From NCBI GenBank assembly GCA_963920575.1, contig OY986972.1, forward strand, positions 4,419,115-4,483,114: a stretch of DNA of 64,000 bases. The letters are read 5' to 3'. Made by a program: the position numbers and the translations under genes. This document shows positions 10,810 through 25,800 of the stretch, one piece after another; positions within the stretch are counted from its first letter, which is position 1; every line of letters starts with the position of its first letter. Source of the DNA: Narthecium ossifragum. Taxonomy: Eukaryota > Streptophyta > Magnoliopsida > Dioscoreales > Nartheciaceae. The notes beneath the pieces were generated by a model. The model was not told where the DNA came from. It saw nothing but the letters and a program-made list of their open reading frames with translations, and ran no database searches.

Positions 10810-13800
10810 TCAATGCTTGCTCAAATCACTCTTAAGTGCCCAGCATCCTTTATCAGAAGTGCATAAATCATTGACTACCTGCGAAGTAAATTTCATGTTT
10901 ACACAGCACAAATATCATCAAAGCATCTCTCAAAAGATAGAGACTAGACTGAGTGGACCTTTGCTTATAATGCAAGATGCAACAATCTAAATCAGAAAAA
11001 TTAGACAATCAATTTAGTATCTATCTTTCATGACAGCAACTTACTGGCTGCAACCATATACAAACTTTATACATGTGGATAGTATGAACCAATTTAGCAT
11101 TTCAGAAAACCTAAGTTGCTTTAGATAATTAATTGTTGATAAAAGTAAACACGAACAAAATTTTCCAATATCATACTGTAAAGGATTAGTCAGACATTAT
11201 CACAATTCTCAAAAGCTTCACTCAAATGAGAACTTCATGTTACACACCGAAAGAAGCTTATCCTAAACCTCCAGCAAACAAAATATTATGATATGCAAAA
11301 CTTCAAGGAAAAGTTGTTTCTCTAGGCTAGAATTGCCATGATCCAACAACTTCTTTGAATATGAAGTTCCACGATAGAGACCAGTTTCAAGTTCCTTCAA
11401 ACAAAAATAAAAAATCTCAATATGGAGCAAGGGTCAATGAATGTCAACAGTCTGCAAATACTCTATGATTCTCGAGAAATGACAAGTTTGATGTGCTCCA
11501 CTTCAAAATAGACATTGTTCCACAAATGAGAACCAAACCAAAAACTTCTATACAGCAAAAACTGACGCAGGAGCAGAGCTGGACGTGGAGGAAACAGAGC
11601 TGGACGTGGAGGAAACAGAGCCTGAGAAAACAGAGCAAGGCCCGTGCATTGGAGAAAACAGAGCCTGACGCGGGAGGAAAGCAGAAGATGAAGATGACGT
11701 CGCGCGGATCGTGATCGTGGCGCTAGATCTAGTCTACGTGATCCGATGGCTGCTATTTAACTTGGATTATAGTTTGGGTTTAATTAGTTTGGATCCTAGT
11801 TGGGTTCCAGTTTGGGATCAAGCTTAAGAGTCATGGTTGGTTTAGACTTTCCTTAAACCATATTTATGTAATAGCCAGTAGAACAATGGACACTTTTGAC
11901 CATTATTTTGAAGAAACTAAACCCTAGAGTTGCTTCTCTAAGAGAGAGCGTCTCCTACGTCCTTCTTCCTGCTTGACAGGTTCGTCTTGTTCGCTGGTTC
12001 GTGGATTCGTCCAAGTGTCGGGAAGGCTACGTCAACAAGGGAAGAACAACGTTCTTCCAACCTCCAGGAGGGTTCCTAGAGGTGCTGGAATATTAGTTCT
12101 CTTCTACCAAGTGGAGTCTTGGATAGGAGGAGCGTTGGCCACTGTTCGACGACTGTTCCGGCATCAAAAACGGGACAGCATACCATCATCTTCAATGCAA
12201 AAATGAACACAATGGACTCCACTAGCCATTGGAAGAAAGCATACTCGAGGCCACATAGCACTTATTTATCTCACTGGATGGAAAATGTACCAGCTTTCAC
12301 AAGCTGCAATGCGTTTTTGACATGGTAAATCCATAGATCAACATTAGAAAAGAATTTGACAAGCAATAAGAACGAAACAACTTGACTAGGTAGTGAAGAA
12401 TCTGCTTGGATTCTCCAATTTCAGTATATGACCTTGGCCATGACTCCACGTTTCAGAAGAAGTCACTGACATGCTGCATCATAAACTGACTCTGCAAAAC
12501 TAATAACAATCCAACAGCAGAGAGACAGCTAGCCAGAGTAGGAGCTTCAGAAGTATGGAGAGCATCTCTTTTGGAATAGGAGTGATGGATTGCATGTAGG
12601 CTTCAAGCAAAACTGATAGGGAGAATCGAGCCAATCCTAGCATATATGGGGTCTGGACTTAGCTAATTGTCTGTCTTGATAATGATACATGTGTTTGAAA
12701 AATCAATGTATGCTAATTACTTCTAAAAAATCCTCTGTCATGTACGCTTAATGTAATTTATTGTTTAAACGACGAAGACATGGGACATTCAACATTTAAG
12801 CTGTGAAAGACCCCTCTGCATGTTCAGAATATGAACTCCTGATTTGCAACCTAATGGCTAGACACAATGTATTATGTTCAAGAAGTTATTTCTGCCTGCT
12901 GTTGAGAGCATGGCTAAAGTTTGGTACTGAACAATCACTTTGGATCCACACAATAGATCCTATTGTAAACTTGCTAAAAAAGTCAATAACAAAATGCTTG
13001 TGAACATGCTACACATCTCACAGGCCTTTGATCACTCCACTTTTCCAGGACACTCATCTGAATATATTATACAATGCAAACTAGCACATCAAACTGAACA
13101 AGCATTCACAACCTAAAATTCTAGAACTGCAATGCTTAAGCAATAATGAACTGTGTACAATCAAATTAAAGATCATAAGGTCTAAAGCTAACCTGATTAT
13201 ATTCAGAATCAGAAATATCTCTTTTTAGGTCACGTTGAGCAGCAGTCTTAATTTCCCCCTTCTTTAACCTTGCATTAGGTGGCTTCTCCTTAAAGAGTTG
13301 AATAACAACATGTCTGCCCAGAAAGGAAAAAAGTTAATTATCATGTAACAGACAGACCTTGGAGCTGAAAAATATACTGAAACCACATAACCTCAAGGGA
13401 TTAAGTGCAGAAGTTGTGAAAGTTGCGGAAGTTGCAGAAGTTTTCAAAATTGGAAAAGATTTTAATACGTATAGACCATGGATATCCTCTGCAATTTGGC
13501 TTATAACAGCACGAAGTTCATCAGGCTTGGCAGAGGCACCCCATGCTGCTACACTGGGGAGTGTACTTCTACCATCATCTTTTGAACGAACAGACAAGGA
13601 TTTAGCGAGTTCCCTCAATGAATTAACAATTGTATTTAAGCTGCAAAATGTGGACTTTTCATCAGTTACTTTAAGCAGGTAACAAACAAGACTCAAAGTT
13701 TTCAAGCAAGATAAGATTAACAAATATCTCAGACACTAGAAAGATCACAGATTATAAATAGTGGCATGGGTGACATAATTCAGATATGATTTGCTTTTTC

Positions 13801-16800
13801 CTCAACACATATGTTCGAGGAAATTTTAAAGAAATAACTTCAGCAGACTCTGTGCTAATTCATGTTTTGCATTCCACATCTACACCCATGTCAATATTCA
13901 TTCACTTTACCTTCGCTCTCCAACTCAGTATTCAAACACAGAGCTTCTCATAACATCTGATTGCAACTAGGTTAGTGAAAAGAGAAAAACGCGACCTTTC
14001 ATGTTCTTTTGGCGAGGAGGAGATTAATGGCAACTAGCTCACAAAAATAATTCCATTTAATTGAAATTAAAATAGGGATATACACTGTGATGGTGCCATG
14101 CCCTAAAACTTATGCCTGATTGCCTTTCAATAAATAAAAAAAGAATCTAAACGTGTAAAAATGAACCCTATTGACAGAGCAGGCAGTGCAAAAAAAAAGA
14201 AAATCGATTAACTACATGATGGGAAAGGTCTTTTAGAAAATGGTCCTCAGAGAATGCGGAAACACGCTGTCTAAAGAAAGGGAAAGCAATTGTGTAATTG
14301 AACTTCCGGATAGCTGTCTGCTGTCAGCGTGCCTCCGAAGAGACTTCTGGCTGAGCAGGCGAGTCAGAGGAAATGTCGGAAGTAGCGACTCATTTATTTC
14401 ACATATTTGCCGAGCTCTAAGAGGTTATTGATGCAAAACTTGAAAAAAAAGACATGGCACATGCCCATAAAATGCTGTCAGAAAGGTTGAAGATGAATAA
14501 CTAAGTAACGTAGTTAGATACTACCTTGTATCTTGCCTTACCAACATGATCTACACAGACTACGACTCGTTTAGAAGAAACAGATACTTCTTTGGGGAAC
14601 CTTCTCCAAGGTTATCTTTATATTCCTTTTGATTCGCATAACACTTGTAATAGAAGTTAGGAGGATGAAATCAAAGTTTCAAGATACGTTACGATGTCGT
14701 CATGTCAGTATAATAGTCCCAGAAAATCTTCTAGAATCCTTACCAATTAAGCTGAATGCCAGAATTTTAAGCTTCAAATATGGCCTTAAGAAACATAAGG
14801 TAAGAAGTAGAAAAAGAGAAAAAGATTGGACAATCCCGTTGTGAATGCAAAGTTTTGTTCAAGCAAGGACTGTCACACCGGTCTTTGGCTAGTAAGACAC
14901 ATGCCGACATTGAGCAGGAACTTTGTGCCTGCAGCACAAAGCTCTTCTGAGCTAATACACATATTGCCATGGGTTTGTGCCGATACAAGCACCTTGTCTC
15001 CAATTTACCGGCACGATACTTATTGGTTCGTGCCACTATTTGCCGACTGGCATGGTAATCACTGGTACAGTGCTTTTAATGGCTGAAATGCAAGCAAGAA
15101 AGCATCACCAAGGGGTATTCCATAGTCTTGTAAGCCGATTATGCACAGGGAAAACCAAAATGAGACCTGGGGACCACCAATCTATATCAGGTGTCTCCCA
15201 TGCCGATGCCACGGACCTCAACAATCTTATCTGCTTAAATGGTATAACTCTTCTATCGGATGCATGTTGATGTTTGTAAATAAAACAAAGGTCTTTTTAG
15301 TTTCAGAAACATCATCCCAATCTATAAGAAGGGTTAGCCTATTTTCAGGTGTCCCATCTATTACTTCTACCCTCCATTTCATACTCATTTATAAAAAAAA
15401 CATTTTATAAAACGTTTGAAACGGTTAATCATTGGGCGTCCAAAGGCGCGATAGAACATTTAAAGCACCCACTTTTTGGGTGTTTTGCTCTTGTATCGTC
15501 ACTGGAGTTTGTTTTGGTCGACAGTGGGTAGCTCTGGTGACGTTCTTTGACACCTAGCTGCCTTTGAATCCATCAAAAATTCATCGATTCCAAATAGGAT
15601 ATGAACCTACCATTATTTTCAACTTCTGCATCTAATCCTAGCTCAAACCGAGCTAGAAGTCCCACTGGGCAGTGGTGAGATGTTTACAAGACTTTTGGTG
15701 CAGTTTTTGCCTGAGGAAATCCCGTAAAACTCGACGGAGATGCAGGCTTCAGATGACTGGAACCCCGATAGCTTTCAAACGGTAATGCCTCAGGATGCGT
15801 GTTATCACACCTGAGTGTCAATCTTTTTGTGCCGCTATATCTAGATGATGTGCACATGATGTCGAGATTTTTTTACCTGCTTTTACCGATGTATAGTGAT
15901 TTATTCACGTTTTCAATATTATCCTGAAATTTTTTTCATGACTCATGACAAGTTGTATGTTATATTCCCTGATGAATAATCTGGCTGTGCCTGCTTTATA
16001 TTGCAATGTGTATCACATGCATATCGGGAAGATGGTAATAGGTCCTTTAGCGGGATCTGTTTCAAATAATAATCTAGTTAGAGTTTCTTAAGGCTTTGAG
16101 TCCATTCGAGAGTAGATTAGGAAGGTTTTATGTTTTTATAACTAAAATACGCTTTTGAGAGCGGTTTAATTCAAACGATAATGCCTCAGGGTGTGTTATC
16201 ACTCCTGAGTGTCAATCTTTATGTGTCGCTATATCTAGATGATGTGCACATGATGCCGAGATAATTTTACCCGCTTTTACTGATATATAGTGATTTATTC
16301 ACGTTTTCAATATTATCCTGAAATTTTTTTCATGACTCATGACAAGTTTTACGTTATATTCCTGATGAATAATCTGGTTGTGCCTGATTTATGTTGCAAT
16401 GTGTATCACATGCATATCGGGGAGATGGAATAGGTCCTTCAGCGATATTTGTTTCAGATAATAATCCAGTTAGAGTTTCTTAAGGCTTTAAGTCCATTGG
16501 AGGGAAGATTATGAAGATTTTATGTTTCTATAACTAAAATACCCTTTTGAGCGCGGTTTAATTGCCAGTTGTGTATTCCGTTACGTTTGTAAGCTATTGC
16601 ATTTCTTTCAAAATGGCCAATGTCATTCCATATTCGCATTCATTTTTGAATTGGGTTAATAACATCTTACTCCCCTATAGTTTGAAATATGTCAATCTAC
16701 CCCCTATATTTTAAAACGTGACAAAACACACCCTTAATTTATCAATGTGATCGTATTACACCCAATTTACCCCCTATATATGGGGTGTGTTTTGTCACAT

Positions 16801-19800
16801 TTGGGTGGTCGTATATTAAGGGTGCGTTTTGTCACGTTTTAAAATATAGGAGGTAAATTGACATATTTTCAAACTATATGGTAGTAAAATGTTATTAACC
16901 CTTTTGAATTTTATCCCATCTTTCCGCGATTTTACCCTTATGCAACGACGTTCCATATTCTTGAGGAGATGGGCGGCGCAGGTGGTGGTCTGGAGGGTGG
17001 CGGCATCGGGGTTGTTTGCGGAGGGGAAGCCGGTGATGATCCGGCGAGGGTAGGAGGGCGGTGAATATAAAGTAAAAGGTAAAAAGTGAATCGGACGGCT
17101 GAGAGGTGTTGATGATGGATCGACGGCGAAAGGAGCTCGCTGGAAAGGTGGTTGTGGGGCTCGACAATAGAGAAGGAGGAGGAGGCCGATGAATATAAAG
17201 AGGAACGTAAAAAATAGAAAGTAAAAAGTGAATTGGATGGGTGTGAGGCGCCGATGATAGATCGACAATGAAAAGAGTTTGCCGGATGTCAAGAGCGGAG
17301 AGGTGGCTGCGGGGCTCGACAACGAACAGGGCTATGAATATAAAGTAAAAGTAAAAAATAAAAAGTGAATCAGAAAACAGAGAGGTGTCGATGATGCATC
17401 GACGGCGAAAGGAGTTCGCCAAAGGTCAAGATCGACACATGAGGGATTGTAGGTACATGGCGAATTGATCCCCAGTGTCTGATCAGCGAGAAAAGCGACG
17501 GAGGCGGTGGATCTGAGGTGGGGGTGCCGGTTCTTCCTTGGGGAAGGTGATCAGTGGCCTTGGACAACCGGTGCAGAGATCGACGGTGTCGGGGAAGATG
17601 GGGGAAGAGGACGACAGGTGTCGTGGGAAGGTTCAGGTGACCGGAGAGGTGGTTGCAGGGCTCGACGATGGAGGAGGAAAAGGAGGGGGGCGAGGTTTCA
17701 TGGCAATGTGGTGGTGGAGACATGAGGTGAAGGCTTGGGTGTGGGCAGACTGGAAGGAGGCCGGCGGTGAGAATCTGGTAAGGGTTGGTCGAGGTTGTCC
17801 GGCGAGAGGGAGCTCGACGGAGCAGCGCCTTACTAATGAGGTAGAGATTATGGTAAATCATGATGATTGCGAAACGTGGTTATAACCAATCAAGGCGTTA
17901 ATTGCTGGTTATATAGTTGAAGGGTAGTCGTGCCTTTTTATTCGAATAATGACCCCGGCGCCTTAATGAAAACATGTGCATCCTTATTGTCTTATTTAGA
18001 CCATTCTAAGAACCCCTCGCCAATTCCCCATGCATATTAGGGTAGAGGCCTAGGGCCTCTTCTTGCCCGACCCTAAATTGGGTGCCATGCATAATCTCGA
18101 TCTATCATACATGCCTAGTGATTGATAATTCCAGCGTTCTTGGACTTCTAGGGGTAGACCACTAGATGTGTCTAGGACATAATTGTGATTATGAATCTAT
18201 AAGACCAAACACCAATAGTTGGGCCTGTGTGGATTTTGATTATGGTTGACAGACCACAGTCTAGGAGCCTAATATAAAAGGATGTTGGTTAGTCACATAG
18301 ATACTAAGAAGGCCATTACGCTCAAGAGATCCATGAGGTCTTGGTTTCCACATAAAGCACTGGTGAGGCAAGCATGCCCCAAAATACGTGGTAGTAGAGA
18401 AGTCACAACATGCTCCGACTGTTCAGCACTATATAGGTGGCCTGACCTCATGATACGCCTTGAATAGTCTGTACGTCTATCGGTTTGTAGTCCTTCTAAC
18501 TAGAGGTCTTGAGGCTTGGTGTGGTTGACCAACTTAGTTGTGTATCTAGATGCATAGTGTTTCATAGTTTTCCCTGCAGAGGACTGAGTTCACTTCCCTT
18601 CTTGGACATTGGCAGGTCTACATGATCCCGGAGGTAGCATAGGAGCCCTAGAGCGTGGACCACCTGGCCTGATGACATACTTATTGTACTTATCATACTC
18701 TTGAGAGAATTGTGCAGTGAGATTTTATATGAACATGAGCGACTTTCTTGTGCGCATATTCATTGGATATACCTTTGTTACTTTCCACTGAATGTATTCT
18801 TGTATAGTTGTGACACTTGTATATATTGAGATATGGGAGCTGTTTTCCAACATTGTTCATATTAGATATTTAGCTTTGATTCATCTAGAATTGATGCATA
18901 GATGCTCATATGTTTATATGATCTTTGTTCATGATTACCGCAGGTGGATAGTTCAATGTATAGACATCCAATTATGATTGTTAATTATCTTAAACCCCCA
19001 TTTTTCTTTTATGTTTACTGCAGGTGGATAGTTCAGTATATGGACATCCAATTATGACTGTTGATTATCTTATCTCCCCATCTCGCAACCCTGTATCATC
19101 ATTATTGGAGTGCAGGACCTGACAAGTATAATGATGAATGTCTTTAATAAGCTTCTTAGCCAAGCCAAGATATTTGACCGGTTACCCCAGTCTATAAACT
19201 TAAGTCAGAACATGAAGTAATACTACATGACTTGCCATGTTAAAGCCCATAACACCTTGGATATATAGCAGGAACACGCTGGAACTACGTATTTATAAAC
19301 ATAGCCCTGGAGACTAATGACCAAACTTAAAACACAACGGAAATCCATAACTGAGACCACCTACAAACTTTAGGTGAAGGGAATAAACCCACGAGACAAA
19401 GCAAATTAATAGAACCATGCTGGCAATCACCAATAGTTGCAACCCTACGCTTAATTGTCAAAAGATGACTACTCGAATGTTACTTATGGTTCCCAATCTA
19501 GAAAAACACTCCTAAAGAATATTACTTGCTTATAGGCAACAATTACATTACATCAAGCACATAAAAACACCAACAGAAAGTAACATGAGAATTAGTAGAA
19601 ATATTAGTATCACTTATTCTTTTGACAACTAGTACCAATGTCAAGTCACTAAACATAAGCTCTTTCCTGATACACAATGATTTGTGTTTCCCAACTCACT
19701 ATATACAAGGCAATTTACCAAAAGGGAACAGTTCTGAACAAATGATGGCATTGTGCTCAGCTTTATCACGAAACAGAATATAGAACATAGTCATGTGCAT

Positions 19801-22800
19801 TTATCGACAAATATAGCGGTTCTTTGATGCATGATAGGTTATGACAGATCAAAAGAAAGTCCAGAAACTCCTCAAAGACGGGTCATATATGTGCTTTCCA
19901 ATATGTAGAGAGCTAGTTCACAGATACATGCAATCTTGTAAAGTCTCTTTTTTCCTATATAACGTACAACTACGCAAAGATCAAATGAGGAAGTAAAGCC
20001 TAAAAAGTAAAGCGCAAATAAAACTGAAAACATATTAGCCAAGCATGAAAATTCTGGAACAATTAAAAAACATAAAGATAGATACAAGACATTACCTACA
20101 GACTTTTTTCTCATGGAGAATGTGCTGAAGAAGCCTAATAAGTTGAGGTCGAATTTCTGGCGGCATGTTGCCTTGCTTCACTGGATTTCTGGGTTTGTTC
20201 GTTACAAGGAAATGATCCTTGAACTGCCTCTCTTTACTAGACCATGCAAGCTGTTGCTCTTCCACAATGTTTGGATACCGCTTCATAAATGAAAAATCAG
20301 AGTCCTCTTTGAATTTCCAATCCTTAAGTTTGGGCCTTTCAACAGCCAATGAGCTCAGGATACGGGGTCGTTCACTCTTAGACATTTTAATTCTATCCAA
20401 CTTATCGTACTGGATTACACGATTCTTACTGAAAAGGCAGAGAATATGGTCTCTAACTAGAGCTACATTGCCTTCATATAACAAAGAACTTTTTGAAACC
20501 CACAACCCTTGAACCAAATATGCATGTTGCCGAAGCACCTTCAAAACATTATCTGGTAAATCGTCTGGAGCAAGATGCATGAGGGCATCAAAACGATTTA
20601 TTTCAGATCCCTACATTAATAAGCAGGATCTCATAGTTGTAAAAGCATATGACACGCAGTAATATCTTGTTAACTATGTCGGGATATGTGTACAAACCTG
20701 CCTAAGCCATCTTTTCAGTCGTTCCTCTAATGGAAGTAGAAGCAAGGTCCTGTCGCATCAATTAATAAGAAAAGGCCATGATTAGAAATTAAAAACATCA
20801 CACAACTGGTGTTTTTTGAGTGTGTAGTTGGATGAAAGGTGAAGAAAGCAAATCACCGCAAAAATCTAGCAGAATAAGCGTAAAAATCCAGATTCACATT
20901 GACAAAATTGAAGATCAGGAAGTGGCTTAGGAAAAATGAGAACACTAACTAGACTAAGCAAATTAGGGGTTTCTCCTGGTGTATTTTATGAACTAGACCA
21001 GGCATTGAAGTAGAAGGTACTGACCAAATCAAATTTCATTGAACTGCAAGCCAAACAAAATTGAATTACATTTATCATCCAAATACGATATGCCTATGTG
21101 TTTTCAGATAATAGTTGTTTTTTTTAAGATTTAGCCATAGGAGCATTTCTTGAGATAGTGTTTGTGTGCGCTGCGTGTTCATTCACTTCTACTTTAAAGA
21201 ACATATAGAAAAAAATACTTAACTTCATAAACAGTTAAAAAAATATTCTCCACTCCTCCCTCACTCTACCGCACCGCATGTCTGCAGGCATTCATGTGCA
21301 TGTCTGCACATTTTACGCTTCAGTTTTATCCAGCTTTAGCAATGGCGCCTTTGTGGGATAACAAAGCCTTAGAATTATTTATTTGGTTGAAACAAGATTC
21401 TAGCTCCACATTCAGTGATTCCTTAAATTTTATGTTGTTATGTGGTGTTTAGACAGTTTGTGGAAGCTTATATGTTGTTATGTACTATATCTAGTGGCAT
21501 TTTAAATTTGGCTTAGCACATTGCAGAATTTTCCTTCGCTCTTCACATGCTGTGAAGGTTCATCATGGTGTTCAAGCCTATCAGTTGCATTAAAATATTG
21601 CCAAAAATGAAACTGCGAAGACCAACTAGTTTTGGACTGGGACAAAAAACAAAATCGGAATCGAAATGAAAGCTTTGAACCTCGGTCATACTTTTCTGTA
21701 CTTCTTTCAAAATAACAGGAACATAAAGAAATCATTGGATAAAACTTATACTTTATTTTCTCTTTTCAATGATGCTTGTAGAATAAACGACCATGATAAA
21801 TAGATCCTGTACTAGGGTGATATTGGTCCATTCCATAGTGTATAAAGTCCAACAGCCTTGTACATCAACAAAATCAATTATCATAATGCTCATCATCTGA
21901 ATCATTTATCCAAGCAGATAAACATTTATCCATTGGAATGCAAACTTAAAGTTAGATGGATACCTTCTTAAGAGGCCTTTATCCCTCTTGTTGTCAGTGG
22001 ATGTTCCCGGGCACAAGGTGTTGACGTACTCAGACCTTCATAGGAAGAAAAATATCAAAACCTAAGTCTTGGGAGTGGGACCAAGCAGTGAAATCAACAT
22101 TAGGACATTTGGCCCCAATTGGAACCAAATAGGATAAGGAATAATACATTTCAACAAATCACTAATTAAAAGCGTACATCTTCGTTGTAGAAGGTATATT
22201 GTTATGCAATTCCTCTGCCATTTTCTGTTGATAAACTGCTGAGACATCACTATCAGTTGCATGGTATTTCAGCAAAACCCATCGCTGCACGTTTGAAAAG
22301 AAATTTTAGCAACTCTCTACGTAAAGTAGTTTGAAAAGGAGAAAAAAACGAAGATTAGTATAGGTTGATCCTGGTAAACATGTAGTTTGAAAAATGAATA
22401 AATCATAGTTTGTTGCTTGACTTAAGATCACTAACCAACTACTATACGTTCAGGTTACGGCCAAGTGGTGGGATACAAAGAGTTTGGACCGACCTACAGT
22501 ACATGCAAGTTTGAATTCTCTCACAAAGCACTTCGCACTTCATCTAGGAGATGTGACCACGGCTGGTCAATGTTTGCATTCATCTACAGGAACGTGCGAA
22601 GCCATCTCTCATATGCTTAGAAAAATTGGTGTATGTCCACTGCACCATGAGGCTCTGAATACGACATCAGTGTGGATCGGTCGAGAGACAAGGAGGAAGT
22701 CGAAGTCAATAGATACTAGACTGTTGAGGACGACGATGATCCCATCATGGACAAGTTGCAGGCTACAAAGGACCAGGTGGACCCACTGCTCGATGAGTCG

Positions 22801-25800
22801 GGTGATTCACCACGACCTTATCGATACATTGTTGAGTAGGTAGGAGAAAATGACATGGAGCTTGGGCGGAGCATGTCAGCATTTTGCATATGCATAGAGA
22901 GCTACTGAGGAGGCGGAGAGAGCACTTCCAGATCCTTGAGAGCCGAGACCCGATGATGTCAACACTGGGAGTGTTAGGGTCTTCTGCATGGCAGTAGTTG
23001 CCAACACTGGGAGTGTTAGGGGCTCATGCGTGGTGGTAGTTGCCAACACTGGGAGTGTCAGGGGCTCGTGCGTGGTAGTAGCATGGGCAAAGACAAGAGA
23101 CCTAGGTGTCTAAAAGTAGTATGGCGGTGACTCTGGTCCATCGGGAGATGTAGGGCGTCGATCTATATCAATATGCATGCACCCATTGCTATGTACATGT
23201 AACAAATGCTGAGACACTCGATGCAAGAGTGAGACCTCTTCTTTGGATGCTACCAACAATAGAGATGATATTGGAGAGTCTGGGAACGATGACAGTGGTG
23301 GTGGAGGAGATAACACCTGTGACCTGTTACGCAGTCTCGAAGAGTCATACATTCACAAAAGAGGGCATTTACCCATGTCACGTAAAACAAAGATTATGGA
23401 GTGAGCTAGACTGGGGGCAAGGTGTATAAGAGGCACGAGAGGGGGGAGGGGCACGGGTCAACATACTCGATATGATTGCACATTCATGCAGAAGAGGTCA
23501 GCTCATCCTCATCAGTCCCTTTGTATTAGCATCAACTACGCATAAATACCGATGATACGTATTACACGTCGCGGTACTCCGAGGACACCCCGCAGCCACC
23601 CTACCTCTTTTAAGAGTATTTTGGAGAGACAGGATAACCTGGTTCCTATGATGATACTGGATATACATATGACAATCCTCTCCAAACCAGCCATATTAAC
23701 CACCAAAGATTATCATGATGATAGGGGTGCCTATCCATCACATATTTGTCATCATGATCCTTACACAATGTGTCAAATTCATGCAAGAACTGAATCTAAA
23801 CCTGATCAAGGAAAGGAGATCTATGAGCAAATTCATAACTTTACACTTGCAGCCCTTCACACAAATATGTGAAAAAATAACTCTGGCATTATACTTTTAA
23901 GGATGTGCACTTCGCCCTTTTTCCCCTCTCCACTTGTTATAGTTTTAATTGGCCTTTGATAATTTTCCTTTTCCATCTAGCTTAACCAACATCCTAGGCA
24001 TTAAAAAAAAGATGGAATTTGTTGCTATGCTTTAGCTAGAGCACAAATCCGAGCAAAAGAATAGGACTCTAAACACAGTTATCAAAGAGAAAGGAAATCC
24101 ACATATGCAACAATCTCAACAAGAACAGAAGGAAAACAACAAGAGAACTTGGCTTTTACTAGCAGAAAAATCAAGAAAAATGACTCTACAACATCCATAA
24201 CAACCTCGATGGCATATCCACAAATCATGTTTCAACTGCCACGATCAGGAAACAATAGAGAGATCAAAGGAAAGAAGTTCATAGATGAAAGAATGTAAAT
24301 AAATTAGCTTATCTTCCAACTTATGGTAACAAATCCAATTGGATTATATTCAACATAGGCATCTGAGTATATTTGAGTGGGTATTATGCAACAATTTGCC
24401 CAATTTGGATTAACCTAACACCGAACTCCATAGAAATCCAATTAGGAATGAGATAATAGATCCAAACGAGACAAATAAACGAAGCTAGGTTTCAAGATAC
24501 AACTCATTGATTTAAATTCAACCAAGTCAAGTTATCAAACATTACTTATAGTCGTAATAGAAGATCCAACTATTAGCATTTCGGTCAGCACTGTCTGTCC
24601 ACAAAAACATAACGGTTTGCAAAGCCTGACATGTTAAGCTCTTAAACCTTACAAAACTGTCTCTTTTAAGTTTACAAACAGCACTTGCCAAGACCTAATC
24701 ACGGGCTAAGAAGCCCAAAAAGCCCAGCCCGCCCAACCCATTTTTTTCAGGCTTGGGAAAAACAATTTTGCCCATGGGCTGGGTTTTGTCACAACTTTGG
24801 GCCCGAAATTTTAGTTTGAGCCGGGATTGGAACTCGCCATCCATCAATCCATGCCCCACGATGATGGATAAAACCTTGTTTCATGTATCCTGCATAAGGA
24901 ATGGGTCGGGCTTGGTCACAATTATTAGCCTGGTACCTCAGGCCGGGCTTGGGCATGATTTTTTGTTGTTAATCCTAGATGAAGCCTAGCCAAAGCCCAA
25001 TTTTGATGAGGTTTAATCTTGTCCCGAGCCGACCGACACTCGGGCAATTTTTCAGGAGCCTGAGCCGGGTTCGAATGCTGAGCCGATCTCCCTTCGGCTC
25101 GAGAAACGCCGACCAGCACATATAGTGCTGGTCAGCATAGTCATCCTTGGATGAGAATACAACCATGAAAATAAGTATGGACAAGGGTATGCATGCTCTA
25201 AACAAAAAAGCTTGAATTCTACATGGGAAATGAGTTGTGGAATAACACCTAAAACAGAAACATAGTCAAGGATTTTGTATGTCATGCATTTCAGCCGAGA
25301 TAAAATGCTATGTTCTTAACTCATAGAAACATTCTAACCTCAACAGCATCAATGCTCTCACAAGAATCTGCAACAACCAACTTCCCCTGTAGAGAGAGAA
25401 CTCAGGCTTAGAGAATAGCCCATAATAAAGAAAACAAAACAAATGAGAAATTTTATCCGCCAAGAACCCAATAAGTAGAAGAAAATGTGTCCTTAAATAG
25501 CAAGCAAGAAAAGCATATACAAATAAACTCCTATATCTTAAAAATGAAGAAACCTCAGGAAAATGCACAACAATTCATCAAGCAGTCCATAGACATCATA
25601 TCAAAAACAGAACTCATCTACCAAAAAAGAGAATACTTATTAGCTCCCATAGGTAGAACTACTGTGAGTTTACATCATTCAACTTATCCAGCAACTGAAT
25701 AAATGAGTCGACAATACGAGTTTTTGACAGTTATTTTGAGCTGGCAGTGTTAATTACTATAATAGAACTGGGTAGGTGCCCTATTAGTTTTACACCTAAA

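Noticed and set aside
16816..17422. Two overlapping minus-strand frames of about 170 codons
   Set aside because: They run across a MITE arm and a tandem repeat; the similarity between them reflects the repeat, not a gene family.
25055..25085. GGTTCGAAT motif as a tRNA T-arm
   Set aside because: No acceptor stem or anticodon arm can be folded around it; it belongs to the GCCC-rich repeat.
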